This document shows positions 1 to 5,496 of a DNA stretch of 5,496 bases, piece after piece. A program made the position numbers and the translations under genes. Each line of letters starts with the position of its first letter. The first letter of the stretch is position 1. Below the pieces are notes generated by a model that searched no databases, was not told the origin of the DNA, and saw only the letters and a program-made list of their open reading frames with translations. This DNA is from Phycisphaerales bacterium (GTDB lineage: Bacteria; Planctomycetota; Phycisphaerae; Sedimentisphaerales; Anaerohalosphaeraceae), in contig DSDH01000584.1 of NCBI GenBank assembly GCA_011055475.1, positions 1 to 5,496 of the forward strand, in the 5' to 3' direction.

Positions 1-1346
1 ACGCAGCCGAACCGTCGGACCATCTCCACCAGGGCCTGCATCTGAACGATGGTCTGTTCGCCGGTGGAGCGGTCGATGTACTCAGCCACGTGACGGCGAA
101 CCTTCTCCCGAAGTGCCGCGTCCGCGTGCTGCCCGCCCAGAATGGCCCGGATCATCACCGGCTCCATGACTTGTTCCCAACCCTGGCGGAGCGTGCTGAT
201 CGTGCCATCGTGATCGAACAGGGCGTGCCGGATCTGTCCGGCGGGACGCTCCGCATCAGGACAGCAGAGCTCGATCCGGGTGCCCGGCAGGTATCGCGCC
301 CGGCTGATGTCCTCGGCCAGTTCGGGCTGGTACACATAGTCGGCCCGGTCGGCCAACGCCAGGATCTCGTCGGCCGAGGCGGTGCCCGTCTGAAAGAGCT
401 TCTGTACGGTGACGGCGGCGGCGAGATTGGCGAACCGGGCGGCTTCGGCCGGCTCGCAGCTGGCAGCCAGGCTCAGGGCCAGGGCACTGAGCGTCGTGTC
501 TCCGGCCCCCACCGGATCGAGCGGCGGCAACAGGTGGATGCCGGGCGCCTCGTGCACCCCTGCCGCATCGAACGTCAGAATCCCCCGATCCCCGCGGGTG
601 ATGAACACGGGCCGGCCCGACTGCTCGAACAGCCGCCGGCCATAGGTGTGCAGGTCCTCGAGGGGGAAGGTATCACCGGGTTCGGCCGGCACACCGCATA
701 GGCAGGCGGCCTCGACCGCGTTGACCTTGCGCCACACGTGCCGGAAACGCTCACCGTAGTGCCGCGAATCAAGCAACACGATTCGCTCGGCGAACTTCTC
801 AAACAGGGCGTCGGCCCGTTCGATGAAACCGGGCCTCTCGCAACTGCCGGGCACCTGCTGATTGAAAATCACCACGTCGCACGTGCTCAGGGCCCGTCTG
901 ATCGCATCGAGCAGATGATCCTCCGACCGGGCCGAGCGGGCGTTGCGGACGCCGAAGTCAATCCGTTGCTGTTCGACGTCGCCGAGGTAACGCTTGACGA
1001 AGGTGTACGTCTGAAACGAATCCTCCTGAACGACAACGTCGTCTGTATTCACGCCCAATCGATCCAGTTGGCGGCTCAGCTCACGGCCGAACACGTCGTC
1101 GCCGACGACGCCGATGGCGTGAATCGCCGCGGGCTTGAGCGCGGCGAGGTTGTTGACGATATTCGACGCGCCGCCGGGCGAGTAGTAGTGCCGCCCGACC
1201 GCCTGGGCCCGGATGCCGGTCTCCACGGAGACCTCCGAGCCGGCCGGATCGAGAAGCCAGTAGGCATCCAGACAGAAATCGCCGTACACCGCGACCCGCA
1301 CGCGGCCGACGGCCTGCAGAATCGCCTTAATCCGGGTCAGATCCAC
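1..1346 (-). CDS. PfkB/RfaE-like sugar kinase fused to a HAD-family hydrolase (3' end outside window)
   Basis: This is an open minus-strand frame of 448 complete codons with no stop before the window edge, so the C-terminus is missing. Residues 1 to about 335 are a PfkB-family ATP-dependent carbohydrate kinase. It has a GDFCLDAYW start strand (22-30) like heptose-7-phosphate kinase (RfaE/HldE), the PGGASN sugar-binding motif (G58, G59, N62), and the DPVGAGDT signature with the expected catalytic base Asp283. From about residue 372 a second domain starts with LFDHDGTIS, the HAD nucleophile motif (Asp378, Asp380), followed by a helical cap-like stretch. Bifunctional HldE normally carries a nucleotidyltransferase there, so a HAD phosphatase partner differs from it. 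A kinase-phosphatase pair would suit two successive steps on a phosphorylated sugar such as a heptose, but the substrate is inferred only. The GTG start is chosen for its AAGGAG site and for conservation beginning just after it. It overlaps the upstream gene by 20 bp. Confidence 0.85.
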   Translation of the reverse strand, partial: MDLTRIKAILQAVGRVRVAVYGDFCLDAYWLLDPAGSEVSVETGIRAQAVGRHYYSPGGASNIVNNLAALKPAAIHAIGVVGDDVFGRELSRQLDRLGVNTDDVVVQEDSFQTYTFVKRYLGDVEQQRIDFGVRNARSARSEDHLLDAIRRALSTCDVVIFNQQVPGSCERPGFIERADALFEKFAERIVLLDSRHYGERFRHVWRKVNAVEAACLCGVPAEPGDTFPLEDLHTYGRRLFEQSGRPVFITRGDRGILTFDAAGVHEAPGIHLLPPLDPVGAGDTTLSALALSLAASCEPAEAARFANLAAAVTVQKLFQTGTASADEILALADRADYVYQPELAEDISRARYLPGTRIELCCPDAERPAGQIRHALFDHDGTISTLRQGWEQVMEPVMIRAILGGQHADAALREKVRRHVAEYIDRSTGEQTIVQMQALVEMVRRFGC

Positions 1347-2388
1347 AGGGGCTCCTTCGCAGGGTGGCCACGAGTCGTTGGTACAGCCGCACGACCGTAT
1401 CCTTCTGGTTGCCGTGGACATACAGGCCCCGACCGCCGAAGGCCGCCGGGATCCGCGTGACGATCGACTTCTGGTCGCGATAGTAATAGCCGGGTGCGCC
1501 CTCGTCGTTCATCTGGGCTGGATCGTGCGGCCGCAGGTCAAAATCGGCGGTGATAATCCCCCGCGGGCCGCGACCCACGTTGGCGGCCATGCTGACGGCC
1601 TTGAGCAAGACCTCCGGCCCGGTGACCGCGCTGCCCAGGTTCAGCACGACCCCACCTTGCTGCATGTGTGCGATATGCTCGACGAAGATCAGGAAGTCCC
1701 GTCCGCTGGTGGCCCCCTTCGCCCCGCCGTTGAATGAGGGATGCTGGTCGACCACGTCCGTACCGACGCCCACGTGCACCGTGAACGGAACCCCGGCTCG
1801 ATAACAGGCGGCCAGGACGCTGACCTCCGGGCAGTGGAACTCGGTGCAGCCCAGGCCCTCGGGCAAATGGACCGCGGCGGCGTGGCGGAAGGTTGATTCG
1901 CAGATCATCCGGCCCAGCCCCTCACCCAGACCCAACCCATCGCGGTCGGCCTCCAGGATGGCGGCGTTGAAACAGGCGAATTCGCGGGCCATGCCGAATC
2001 GCCCCTTTTGCAGGGCGTGAGGCACGTCTTCGCTGGTCTGGCCGATCATGGCCAGCTCGAAATCGTGAATGGCCGTCGCGCCGTTGCCCGCGACCAGCGT
2101 GATCGCCCCCCGCCGGATCAGATCGATCAGCAGCGGCCCCAAGCCGTTCTTGATGGCGTGGGCGCCGGTGAACAATACCACGGGGCGATCCGCCCGCCGG
2201 GCCTCGACAATCGCCCGGGCAAGGGCATCGATCACCCCATCCACCTCGGCGGGCGGCGGGGTCGGCAGCGACGCCGGGTCCAGAAGGTCGCTCAGCGCAA
2301 CCTTATTCCGTCGGCCCGCCAGAGGGTACGTGCCGATCCGCTCCGGATCGAACAGCTTGTAGCGCCCGTTGTAGTGCATCCTGGGCAT
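1327..2388 (-). CDS. Conserved protein resembling deoxyhypusine synthase / LOR-SDH fold, function unknown
   Basis: A complete 353-residue protein, probably cytosolic, with no signal peptide or membrane segment. Recognisable blocks are VVLFTGAHAIKNGLGP (70-85), TLVAGNGATAIHDFELA (97-113), a middle GTDVVDQHPSFNGG (209-222), GGVVLNLGSAVTGPEV (245-260) and ITADFD (279-284). The pattern of a glycine-rich strand, then a 'NGA-x-x-HD' turn, then a late GG-V-LN-GSAV strand recalls the NAD-binding fold of deoxyhypusine synthase and of the archaeal LOR/SDH enzymes. The match is from memory and distant, and I do not see the lysine environment of true deoxyhypusine synthase, so no reaction is assigned. 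Its coupling to the kinase-HAD gene suggests a shared pathway, perhaps on a phosphorylated sugar. The ATG at 2388 follows AGGA at a short spacing. A second ATG three codons downstream (2379) is possible. The stop TAA overlaps the next gene. Confidence 0.7.
   Translation of the reverse strand: MPRMHYNGRYKLFDPERIGTYPLAGRRNKVALSDLLDPASLPTPPPAEVDGVIDALARAIVEARRADRPVVLFTGAHAIKNGLGPLLIDLIRRGAITLVAGNGATAIHDFELAMIGQTSEDVPHALQKGRFGMAREFACFNAAILEADRDGLGLGEGLGRMICESTFRHAAAVHLPEGLGCTEFHCPEVSVLAACYRAGVPFTVHVGVGTDVVDQHPSFNGGAKGATSGRDFLIFVEHIAHMQQGGVVLNLGSAVTGPEVLLKAVSMAANVGRGPRGIITADFDLRPHDPAQMNDEGAPGYYYRDQKSIVTRIPAAFGGRGLYVHGNQKDTVVRLYQRLVATLRRSPCGSDPD
1344..1357 (-). promoter_or_regulatory. Ribosome binding site that fixes a GTG start
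   Basis: On the minus strand AAGGAG (1357-1352) is followed by five bases and then GTG (1346-1344). This is the best start for the kinase-HAD gene, since no ATG is available near the beginning of the conserved kinase domain. The site lies inside the last codons of the upstream gene, which indicates translational coupling. Confidence 0.75.
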
Positions 2389-2525
2389 TCATCCTACCGC
2401 GATACCGTCTTGGTGAAAAGCATGACGTTGACCTCAGTCCTTCAAGAAAAAGCAAAGGGACTGACCGGTTCCCCGTTCTTGTATACCGGCCTTCGTGAGC
2501 CTCCAGGTTGTCGTCGCCCTCCACG

Positions 2526-3407
2526 TCAGGCGGCGCCCGGTGGCCGGCCGGTGGTCCGGGCGCGGTACTGGCCGGGCGTCATACCCACGTTCTTCTTGAA
2601 GACCCGATGGAAGTAGTAGGCATTGGCGTAACCGACGCGCCGGGCGACCTCGTTGCACCGCAGATGGGTGGATCGCAGCAGGGTACAGGCGGCTTCAAGC
2701 CGAAGCGTCTGTTGGTAGGCGACGGGCGATGTATGGTACGCCTGCGCGAACGCCCGGAAAAGCTGGCGTTTGGACATGTGGGCCCGGGCGGCAAGATGCT
2801 CGATCTGAAGGGGCGCGGCGTACTGGGCGTCGATATGCTGGCGGACCTCGGCGATGCGCTGATCGACGAGGACGTGTTCGGGGCCGGGCCCCGTGAGGCA
2901 GCAATGCCCGATGACGATGTCGAACAGCCGCGCGAGAGTCCGGCCGGCGTAGTACCCGCCCAAGGGCGTGTGGCCCTGAAGATAATCGGTGACCTGAACC
3001 ATGAGGATCAGGACCTCGTCGGCCACGTCCGCCGGGAGGCGTTCCTCCGACCGAAGCGCCAGCGTCGTGCCCGTGTACAGGCTCAGGACCGTCTCGAAAG
3101 GCAGGGTCAAGACCTCCCCACGACCGGTCTCGAGCGAAAACGTGATCTCCGAATAGATAGTGGATCCCTGCCCGGTGACGAAGTCGTGAGGTTCGCCCGG
3201 CGAAATAATCACAAACGTGCCGGGCACGACCGGCCGCCAGCGACCATTGCGAACGTAACGACCGGTGGACCGGGTGTACAACACGAAATGATAGAGATCG
3301 TGGGCGTGCTCGCGGAACGTGTCGCGCTCGCCGACCGGGTGGTCCTGATCGATGGCCGTGTGCTGGAAGATGGGGACAAAGACCCGACCCTCATGATAGA
3401 TCATCAT
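2526..3407 (-). CDS. AraC/XylS-family transcriptional regulator
   Basis: About 293 residues from the proposed start. The N-terminal part has a cupin-like ligand-binding pattern: a FREHAHDLYHFVLYT strand (31-45), then a turn and VVPGTFVIISPGEPHDF (60-76), as in AraC-type sugar or metabolite sensors. The last 115 residues carry the two helix-turn-helix units: LQIEHLAARAHMSKRQLFRAF (about 200-221), and RCNEVARRVGYANAYYFHRVFK (about 250-271) ending in GMTPGQYR, a clear AraC-family signature. The frame stays open upstream to a TTG at 3605, but that extension would cross the TATAAT box at 3514-3519. I therefore prefer the tandem ATGs at 3407/3404, preceded by a weak CAGG. ATG 3455 is an alternative without a visible ribosome site. 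It is followed after 137 bp by the DHS-like gene on the same strand, and no strong terminator or promoter was seen in that gap. It likely regulates its own operon, the divergent plus-strand genes, or both (inference). Confidence 0.88.
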   Translation of the reverse strand: MMIYHEGRVFVPIFQHTAIDQDHPVGERDTFREHAHDLYHFVLYTRSTGRYVRNGRWRPVVPGTFVIISPGEPHDFVTGQGSTIYSEITFSLETGRGEVLTLPFETVLSLYTGTTLALRSEERLPADVADEVLILMVQVTDYLQGHTPLGGYYAGRTLARLFDIVIGHCCLTGPGPEHVLVDQRIAEVRQHIDAQYAAPLQIEHLAARAHMSKRQLFRAFAQAYHTSPVAYQQTLRLEAACTLLRSTHLRCNEVARRVGYANAYYFHRVFKKNVGMTPGQYRARTTGRPPGAA

Positions 3408-3467
3408 AGCCTGAGCACCAGGCGGATCGGACTGTGTCCGGATATATCGGTACATATGACACGATCG

Positions 3468-3493
3468 TGCAATAAGTATGCAACATTGTGCAT
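3468..3493. promoter_or_regulatory. Candidate AraC-type operator: three TGCA half-sites
   Basis: TGCAA (3468-3472), TGCAA (3479-3483) and TGCAT (3489-3493) repeat at 11 and 10 bp, one helical turn apart. The latter two are also part of an inverted repeat ATGCA-N6-TGCAT (3478-3493). A perfect 10-bp palindrome CACGATCGTG (3460-3469) abuts them. AraC-family proteins commonly bind repeated half-sites next to promoters. Here the sites lie just downstream of the minus-strand start, suitable for autorepression, and about 37-62 bases upstream of the possible plus-strand start, suitable for activation. Confidence 0.35.
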
Positions 3494-3495
3494 TT

Positions 3496-3526
3496 TTGTC
3501 CGGGTCCACAGGCATTATACTATATT
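3496..3526 (+). promoter_or_regulatory. Weak plus-strand promoter candidate overlapping the divergent promoter
   Basis: TATATT (3521-3526) has TTGTCC (3496-3501) 19 bases upstream. An overlapping TATACT (3516-3521) is a second -10 candidate with no good -35. Both share the AT-rich patch with the minus-strand TATAAT, so the two directions would compete for polymerase. A poor -35 with an acceptable -10 is typical of activator-dependent promoters. A start near 3530 would give the prepilin gene a leader of about 290 bases. This is inference from sequence alone. Confidence 0.3.
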
Positions 3527-3543
3527 CTTGGAGCAGAATGCAA
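3514..3543 (-). promoter_or_regulatory. Sigma-70-like promoter for the AraC operon
   Basis: On the minus strand a perfect TATAAT (3519-3514) lies 18 bases downstream of TTGCAT (3543-3538), a weak -35 that matches only its first three bases. It sits in the one AT-rich patch of an otherwise GC-rich region and points at the regulator gene. The start of transcription would be near 3507, giving a leader of about 100 bases to the tandem ATGs. This placement also argues against the longest possible start of the regulator. Confidence 0.55.
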
Positions 3544-3559
3544 GGGGGGATGAGGTACG

Positions 3560-3649
3560 ATGAGTGAGACCCTCGAAGTGGGACATGCTGAGGCAAGTGG
3601 TTCAAAGGAGCAAGGTCCGCCCTCCCGCCCTGGTTTTCCTGAGCGATAG
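3560..3649 (+). CDS. Possible 29-residue leader ORF, unsupported by homology
   Basis: ATG at 3560 opens a 29-codon frame beginning MSETLEVGHAEASG and ending PGFPER before TAG. A GAGG sits four bases upstream, so ribosome entry is possible. The peptide is hydrophilic and proline-rich near its end, with no motif I recognise. It lies at the front of the structured leader of the prepilin gene, where a leader peptide could act, but a frame this short arises easily by chance in GC-rich DNA. I list it only as a candidate. Confidence 0.15.
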   Translation: MSETLEVGHAEASGSKEQGPPSRPGFPER

Positions 3650-3652
3650 CCC

Positions 3653-3786
3653 CTGGCTTTCCAGCCGGTTCGGTACTTCAGTGCCGGACTGCCGCGGCGA
3701 CCGCGCCTCATGGGCCGGCCGGTGGCGGGAGCATGCCGCCGGGGGTACCGAGGGGCATTGGTCGGACGTGCCCGGAGGCGGTCCGA
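3653..3786 (+). promoter_or_regulatory. Structured 5' leader: five consecutive hairpins upstream of the prepilin gene
   Basis: Hairpins read by eye are: 3653-3664 (4 bp, loop CUUU); 3666-3691 (11 uninterrupted pairs, loop UUCA); 3693-3705 (5 bp, loop CGA); 3723-3741 (about 6 bp); and 3762-3786 (6 bp UCGGAC/GUCCGA, one bulge, four more pairs, loop CGGA). The 11-bp stem includes three G-U pairs, which form only in plus-strand RNA and would become C-A mismatches in the opposite transcript, so the structure points to plus-strand transcription. The ribosome site of the prepilin gene begins 22 bases after the last hairpin. I do not recognise a known riboswitch class here. It could be a cis-regulatory RNA, a stabilising leader, or simply the folding of GC-rich DNA. 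Confidence 0.35.
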
Positions 3787-3820
3787 GAGGGGTCAAGCAG
3801 CCTGAGCAAGGAGCGCCGCA

Positions 3821-4677
3821 ATGAGGGCGAAACGGGCCTTTACACTGATCGAGCTGTTGGTGGTGATCGCGGTGATCGCCATGCTGCTGGCCATCCTTTT
3901 GCCGTCGCTGACCCTGGTCAAGCGCAAGGCCGCCACGGCCGTGTGCCTGGTCAATACCAAGAACCTCTCCATGGGCTGGTACATCTACCAGGATGAGAAC
4001 GATGGCCGGATCATGAGCTGCCGGGATACGGCCGTCGAGTCGGACGACCGTTTCGTTGGGTGGATCGGCATCCCCCGCGATGCGCAGGGCAACCTGTTGG
4101 GCATCGCCCAGACCAGCCCGGCCGTGACGGATGAGGACGAGATCCGCGGCATCGAGGTCGGCCTGCTGTACCCGTACATGAGGGGGCCGAAGGTCTATCA
4201 TTGCCCGGCGGATACCATGCGACGAAGCGTGTTCGACGGAACGCTCGTGTATGTCAGTTACGGGATTCCCATGTGTCTGTATGAGTATACAAACGCAGGG
4301 GACAGCATGTACAACACACAGATCAGGCGGTTCGGGGAGATCACCTCGCCGTCGGATCGGTACCTGTTTGTCGAGTCGGCCGAGACGCGGAACTGGAACT
4401 CGAGCCATCACTTCGCGCTGGGGTCCCCGGAATACACGGGCCAGTCCAGGTGGGGCTGGTGGGGTCCGATGGCGGTGAATCATGGCGATAGCAGCATCCT
4501 GGGTTATTGCGACGGCCATGCCGAGACACGGAAATGGCGGGATCCGTTCACGCGGGAGCGGGTCAACAAGCTGGTCCAGCAGGGGGGGGAAATTACGGCA
4601 TCGACTATCCCCCCGACGACCAACAGATGGATATCGCGTTCATGGCCGCGGGCTGGCCGTATCGACACAGACGGTGA
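3821..4677 (+). CDS. Type IV prepilin-like protein (N-terminal cleavage/methylation segment), apparent frameshift near C-terminus
   Basis: ATG at 3821 follows AAGGAG (3808-3813) by seven bases. The protein starts MRAKRA|FTLIELLVV, a prepilin peptidase segment with cleavage expected after Ala6, Glu at +5 of the mature form, and a hydrophobic helix to about residue 30. It would be exported and processed into a pilin/pseudopilin-like surface protein. Middle motifs include VYHCPAD (125-131) and NHGDSSILGYCDGHAETRKW (220-239), typical of the large PVC-bacterial family of such proteins. In those relatives the end reads like 'P-P-D-x-x-D-x-x-F-M-x-x-G-W'. Here that ending (PPDDQQMDIAFMAAGW) is in another frame, one base off, and stops at TGA 4675-4677. 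One extra base in the G8 tract (4582-4589) or the C6 tract (4609-4614) would restore 285 residues, a normal length. It could be a sequencing error, a true mutation or a slippage switch. Exact function unknown. Confidence 0.82.
4582..4589 (+). repeat. Homopolymer tract G8 at the frameshift site
   Basis: Eight consecutive G lie between CA and AAATTACGG. Upstream codons read frame 2 (counting from the ATG at 3821), while the family-like C-terminus from 4591 reads one base off. Nine G would make the frame continuous (..QQGGGNYG..). A nearby C6 run at 4609-4614 could carry the missing base instead, because the protein between the two runs is not strongly conserved. Confidence 0.7.
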
Positions 4678-4735
4678 CTCAACGGGACCAGGATGCGTGA
4701 GATGCCTGGCAGACAGGGGCCCAATGGAAGCACAG

Positions 4736-4776
4736 AAAGCTGAATCATTGGTGATCGGCTTTGTTCAGGTTTTGTT
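4736..4776 (+). terminator. Weak intrinsic terminator candidate after the prepilin gene
   Basis: AAAGC (4736-4740) pairs with GCTTT (4758-4762), enclosing an inner ATCA/TGAT stem (4744-4747 / 4752-4755) with a TTGG loop. A T-rich stretch with interruptions follows (4760-4776). The stem is short and AU-rich and the T-run is broken, so termination is probably inefficient at best. The following gene begins 17 bases later and I see no convincing promoter between them. Co-transcription of the two plus-strand genes is therefore more likely. Confidence 0.2.
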
Positions 4777-4792
4777 TAGAGGGAAGGAGAGA

Positions 4793-5496
4793 ATGATGAA
4801 GATTCCAACGTGTTATAGGGGTGTGCTGTTATTGGCGGCCTTGGCGCTGGCCGTGCCGCCTGCAGGGGCTGATCCGCTGCTGATGTTGGATGTCGGAAAC
4901 AGCACGGCCGCGGGGGAGTTGCAGGCGGGTTGGACGGCTTTTGCGATCGCCAACAGCGGCCAGGTGTTCAATGGCGTAACGGTGACGTTTGGAGGGACCC
5001 TTTTGTCCAGAAGGCGCGACACGCCGACGGGTACTCCGTTGGAGCAGATGCTGCGGGACTTCATTTTCGGCAACGCGAGCAACATCACGATTACGTTGGC
5101 GGGTCTGGAGCCTCTGACGCTGTACGACGTGACGATGTACTCGTGGGACGCGAGCAGCGGCGGTCTGCGTCACGCGATCTGGACGGCCAATGGCCAGCCG
5201 CTATTCGAGACATCGTTCAACGGCAGTTCGCCCCCTGCGTCGTGGGATGATACCGGGCATCTTGGCCGGGCGCTGAGCGACGCCCAGGGCCAGCTTGTTT
5301 TGCTGAGCACGCGTGCGCCGGATGACGCCGGTCCGCACTGGGCCTTCGTGAATGGCCTGATCGTTGACAAAGTCGATCCGACGTTCAATCCGCCCCCGGT
5401 GGTCAGCGCCGGGCCCGACGTCGTCGTGGCCAAGCCCGTCTTCCCGCAAGCCGTGCAGCTTAACGGAACGGTCTCCGATCTTGATCCGAAGGAACC
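4793..5496 (+). CDS. Secreted protein with N-terminal beta-rich domain and PKD/Ig-like repeat (3' end outside window)
   Basis: Start at ATG 4793, or the adjacent ATG 4796, after AAGGAG. The second ATG has the better spacing. A Sec signal peptide is clear: basic/polar MMKIPTCYRG, hydrophobic VLLLAALALAV, and a signal peptidase I site AGA|DP after residue 26. Residues 27 to about 195 form a domain with LDVGN near its start, GW-x-x-F, RDFIFGNASNITITLAGLEP (88-107), YDVTMYSWD (111-119) and a closing AFVNGLIVDKV. I know this pattern from large secreted planctomycete proteins, where such domains resemble galactose-binding or jelly-roll modules, but I cannot name the family firmly. From about residue 199, PPPVVSAGPDVVV...VQLNGTVSDLDP is the opening of a PKD/REJ-like Ig repeat. 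The protein is cut at codon 234. It is probably extracellular and may bind or process polysaccharide (inference). It lies 115 bases after the prepilin gene stop, likely in the same operon. Confidence 0.8.
   Translation, partial: MMKIPTCYRGVLLLAALALAVPPAGADPLLMLDVGNSTAAGELQAGWTAFAIANSGQVFNGVTVTFGGTLLSRRRDTPTGTPLEQMLRDFIFGNASNITITLAGLEPLTLYDVTMYSWDASSGGLRHAIWTANGQPLFETSFNGSSPPASWDDTGHLGRALSDAQGQLVLLSTRAPDDAGPHWAFVNGLIVDKVDPTFNPPPVVSAGPDVVVAKPVFPQAVQLNGTVSDLDPKE

Noticed and set aside
90..1460. Plus-strand open frames of about 203 and 240 codons opposite the kinase-HAD gene
   Set aside because: They are antisense shadows in GC-rich DNA; their translations are rich in Arg/Gly/Pro with no family motif, while the minus strand encodes clear PfkB and HAD motifs.
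2461..2495. Possible terminator (CCGGT...ACCGG) after the AraC gene
   Set aside because: Only five pairs with a 16-base loop and no T-run on the minus strand; too weak to list.
2508..3563. Plus-strand open frame of about 351 codons
   Set aside because: It mirrors the AraC gene on the opposite strand, has no recognisable domain, and the minus strand has unmistakable double helix-turn-helix motifs.
3408..3605. Extended N-terminus of the AraC protein from a TTG at 3605
   Set aside because: The extension would be coded through the perfect TATAAT box and its -35 region, shows no family similarity, and has no good ribosome site.
3602..4519. Minus-strand open frame of about 305 codons
   Set aside because: It lies antisense to the prepilin gene, is rich in His/Arg/Pro/Gln and lacks motifs. 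The plus strand has a ribosome site and prepilin signature.
4748..4776. Possible promoter (TTGGTG, 17 bases, TTTGTT) before the secreted-protein gene
   Set aside because: The -10 matches only three of six consensus bases, so it is not supported; co-transcription from upstream is simpler.

Overview
The window looks like GC-rich chromosomal DNA from a PVC-group bacterium, most likely Planctomycetota (Phycisphaerae-like) or a relative such as Lentisphaerota or Kiritimatiellota. This is an inference. It rests on a prepilin-type protein with the N-terminal cleavage/methylation segment and a C-terminal H-G...DGH...KW motif, and on a secreted protein that joins a beta-rich domain to an 'SAGPD' PKD/Ig-like repeat. 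Both architectures are abundant in those phyla. No rRNA, tRNA, CRISPR array, transposase or attachment site was seen.

Layout. Positions 1-3407 hold three minus-strand genes. In transcription order they are: an AraC-family regulator (2526-3407); a conserved protein resembling the deoxyhypusine synthase / LOR-SDH fold (1327-2388); and a PfkB/RfaE-like sugar kinase fused to a HAD hydrolase, cut by the window edge (1-1346). The last two overlap by 20 bp and must be co-transcribed. The regulator lies 137 bp upstream of the pair. From about 3408 to 3820 there is a 413-bp divergent control region: an AT-rich patch with a perfect minus-strand TATAAT and weaker plus-strand -10 candidates, three TGCA half-sites at 10-11 bp steps, and a GC-rich leader with five consecutive hairpins ahead of the plus-strand genes.

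The plus strand carries a type IV prepilin-like protein (3821-4677) whose conserved C-terminus is one base out of frame after a G8 tract, and a secreted PKD-like protein (from 4793, running off the window). With the sequence as given, the reading frame of the first plus-strand gene never stops. It runs in frame into the second gene and on to the window end.

How they may work together (inference): the AraC protein may sense a sugar or related ligand, repress itself and activate the divergent surface genes, while the DHS-like/kinase-HAD pair modifies a phosphorylated sugar. Most worth checking are the homopolymer frameshift, the structured leader with its AraC-type half-sites, and the unusual pairing of a DHS-like protein with a kinase-HAD fusion.
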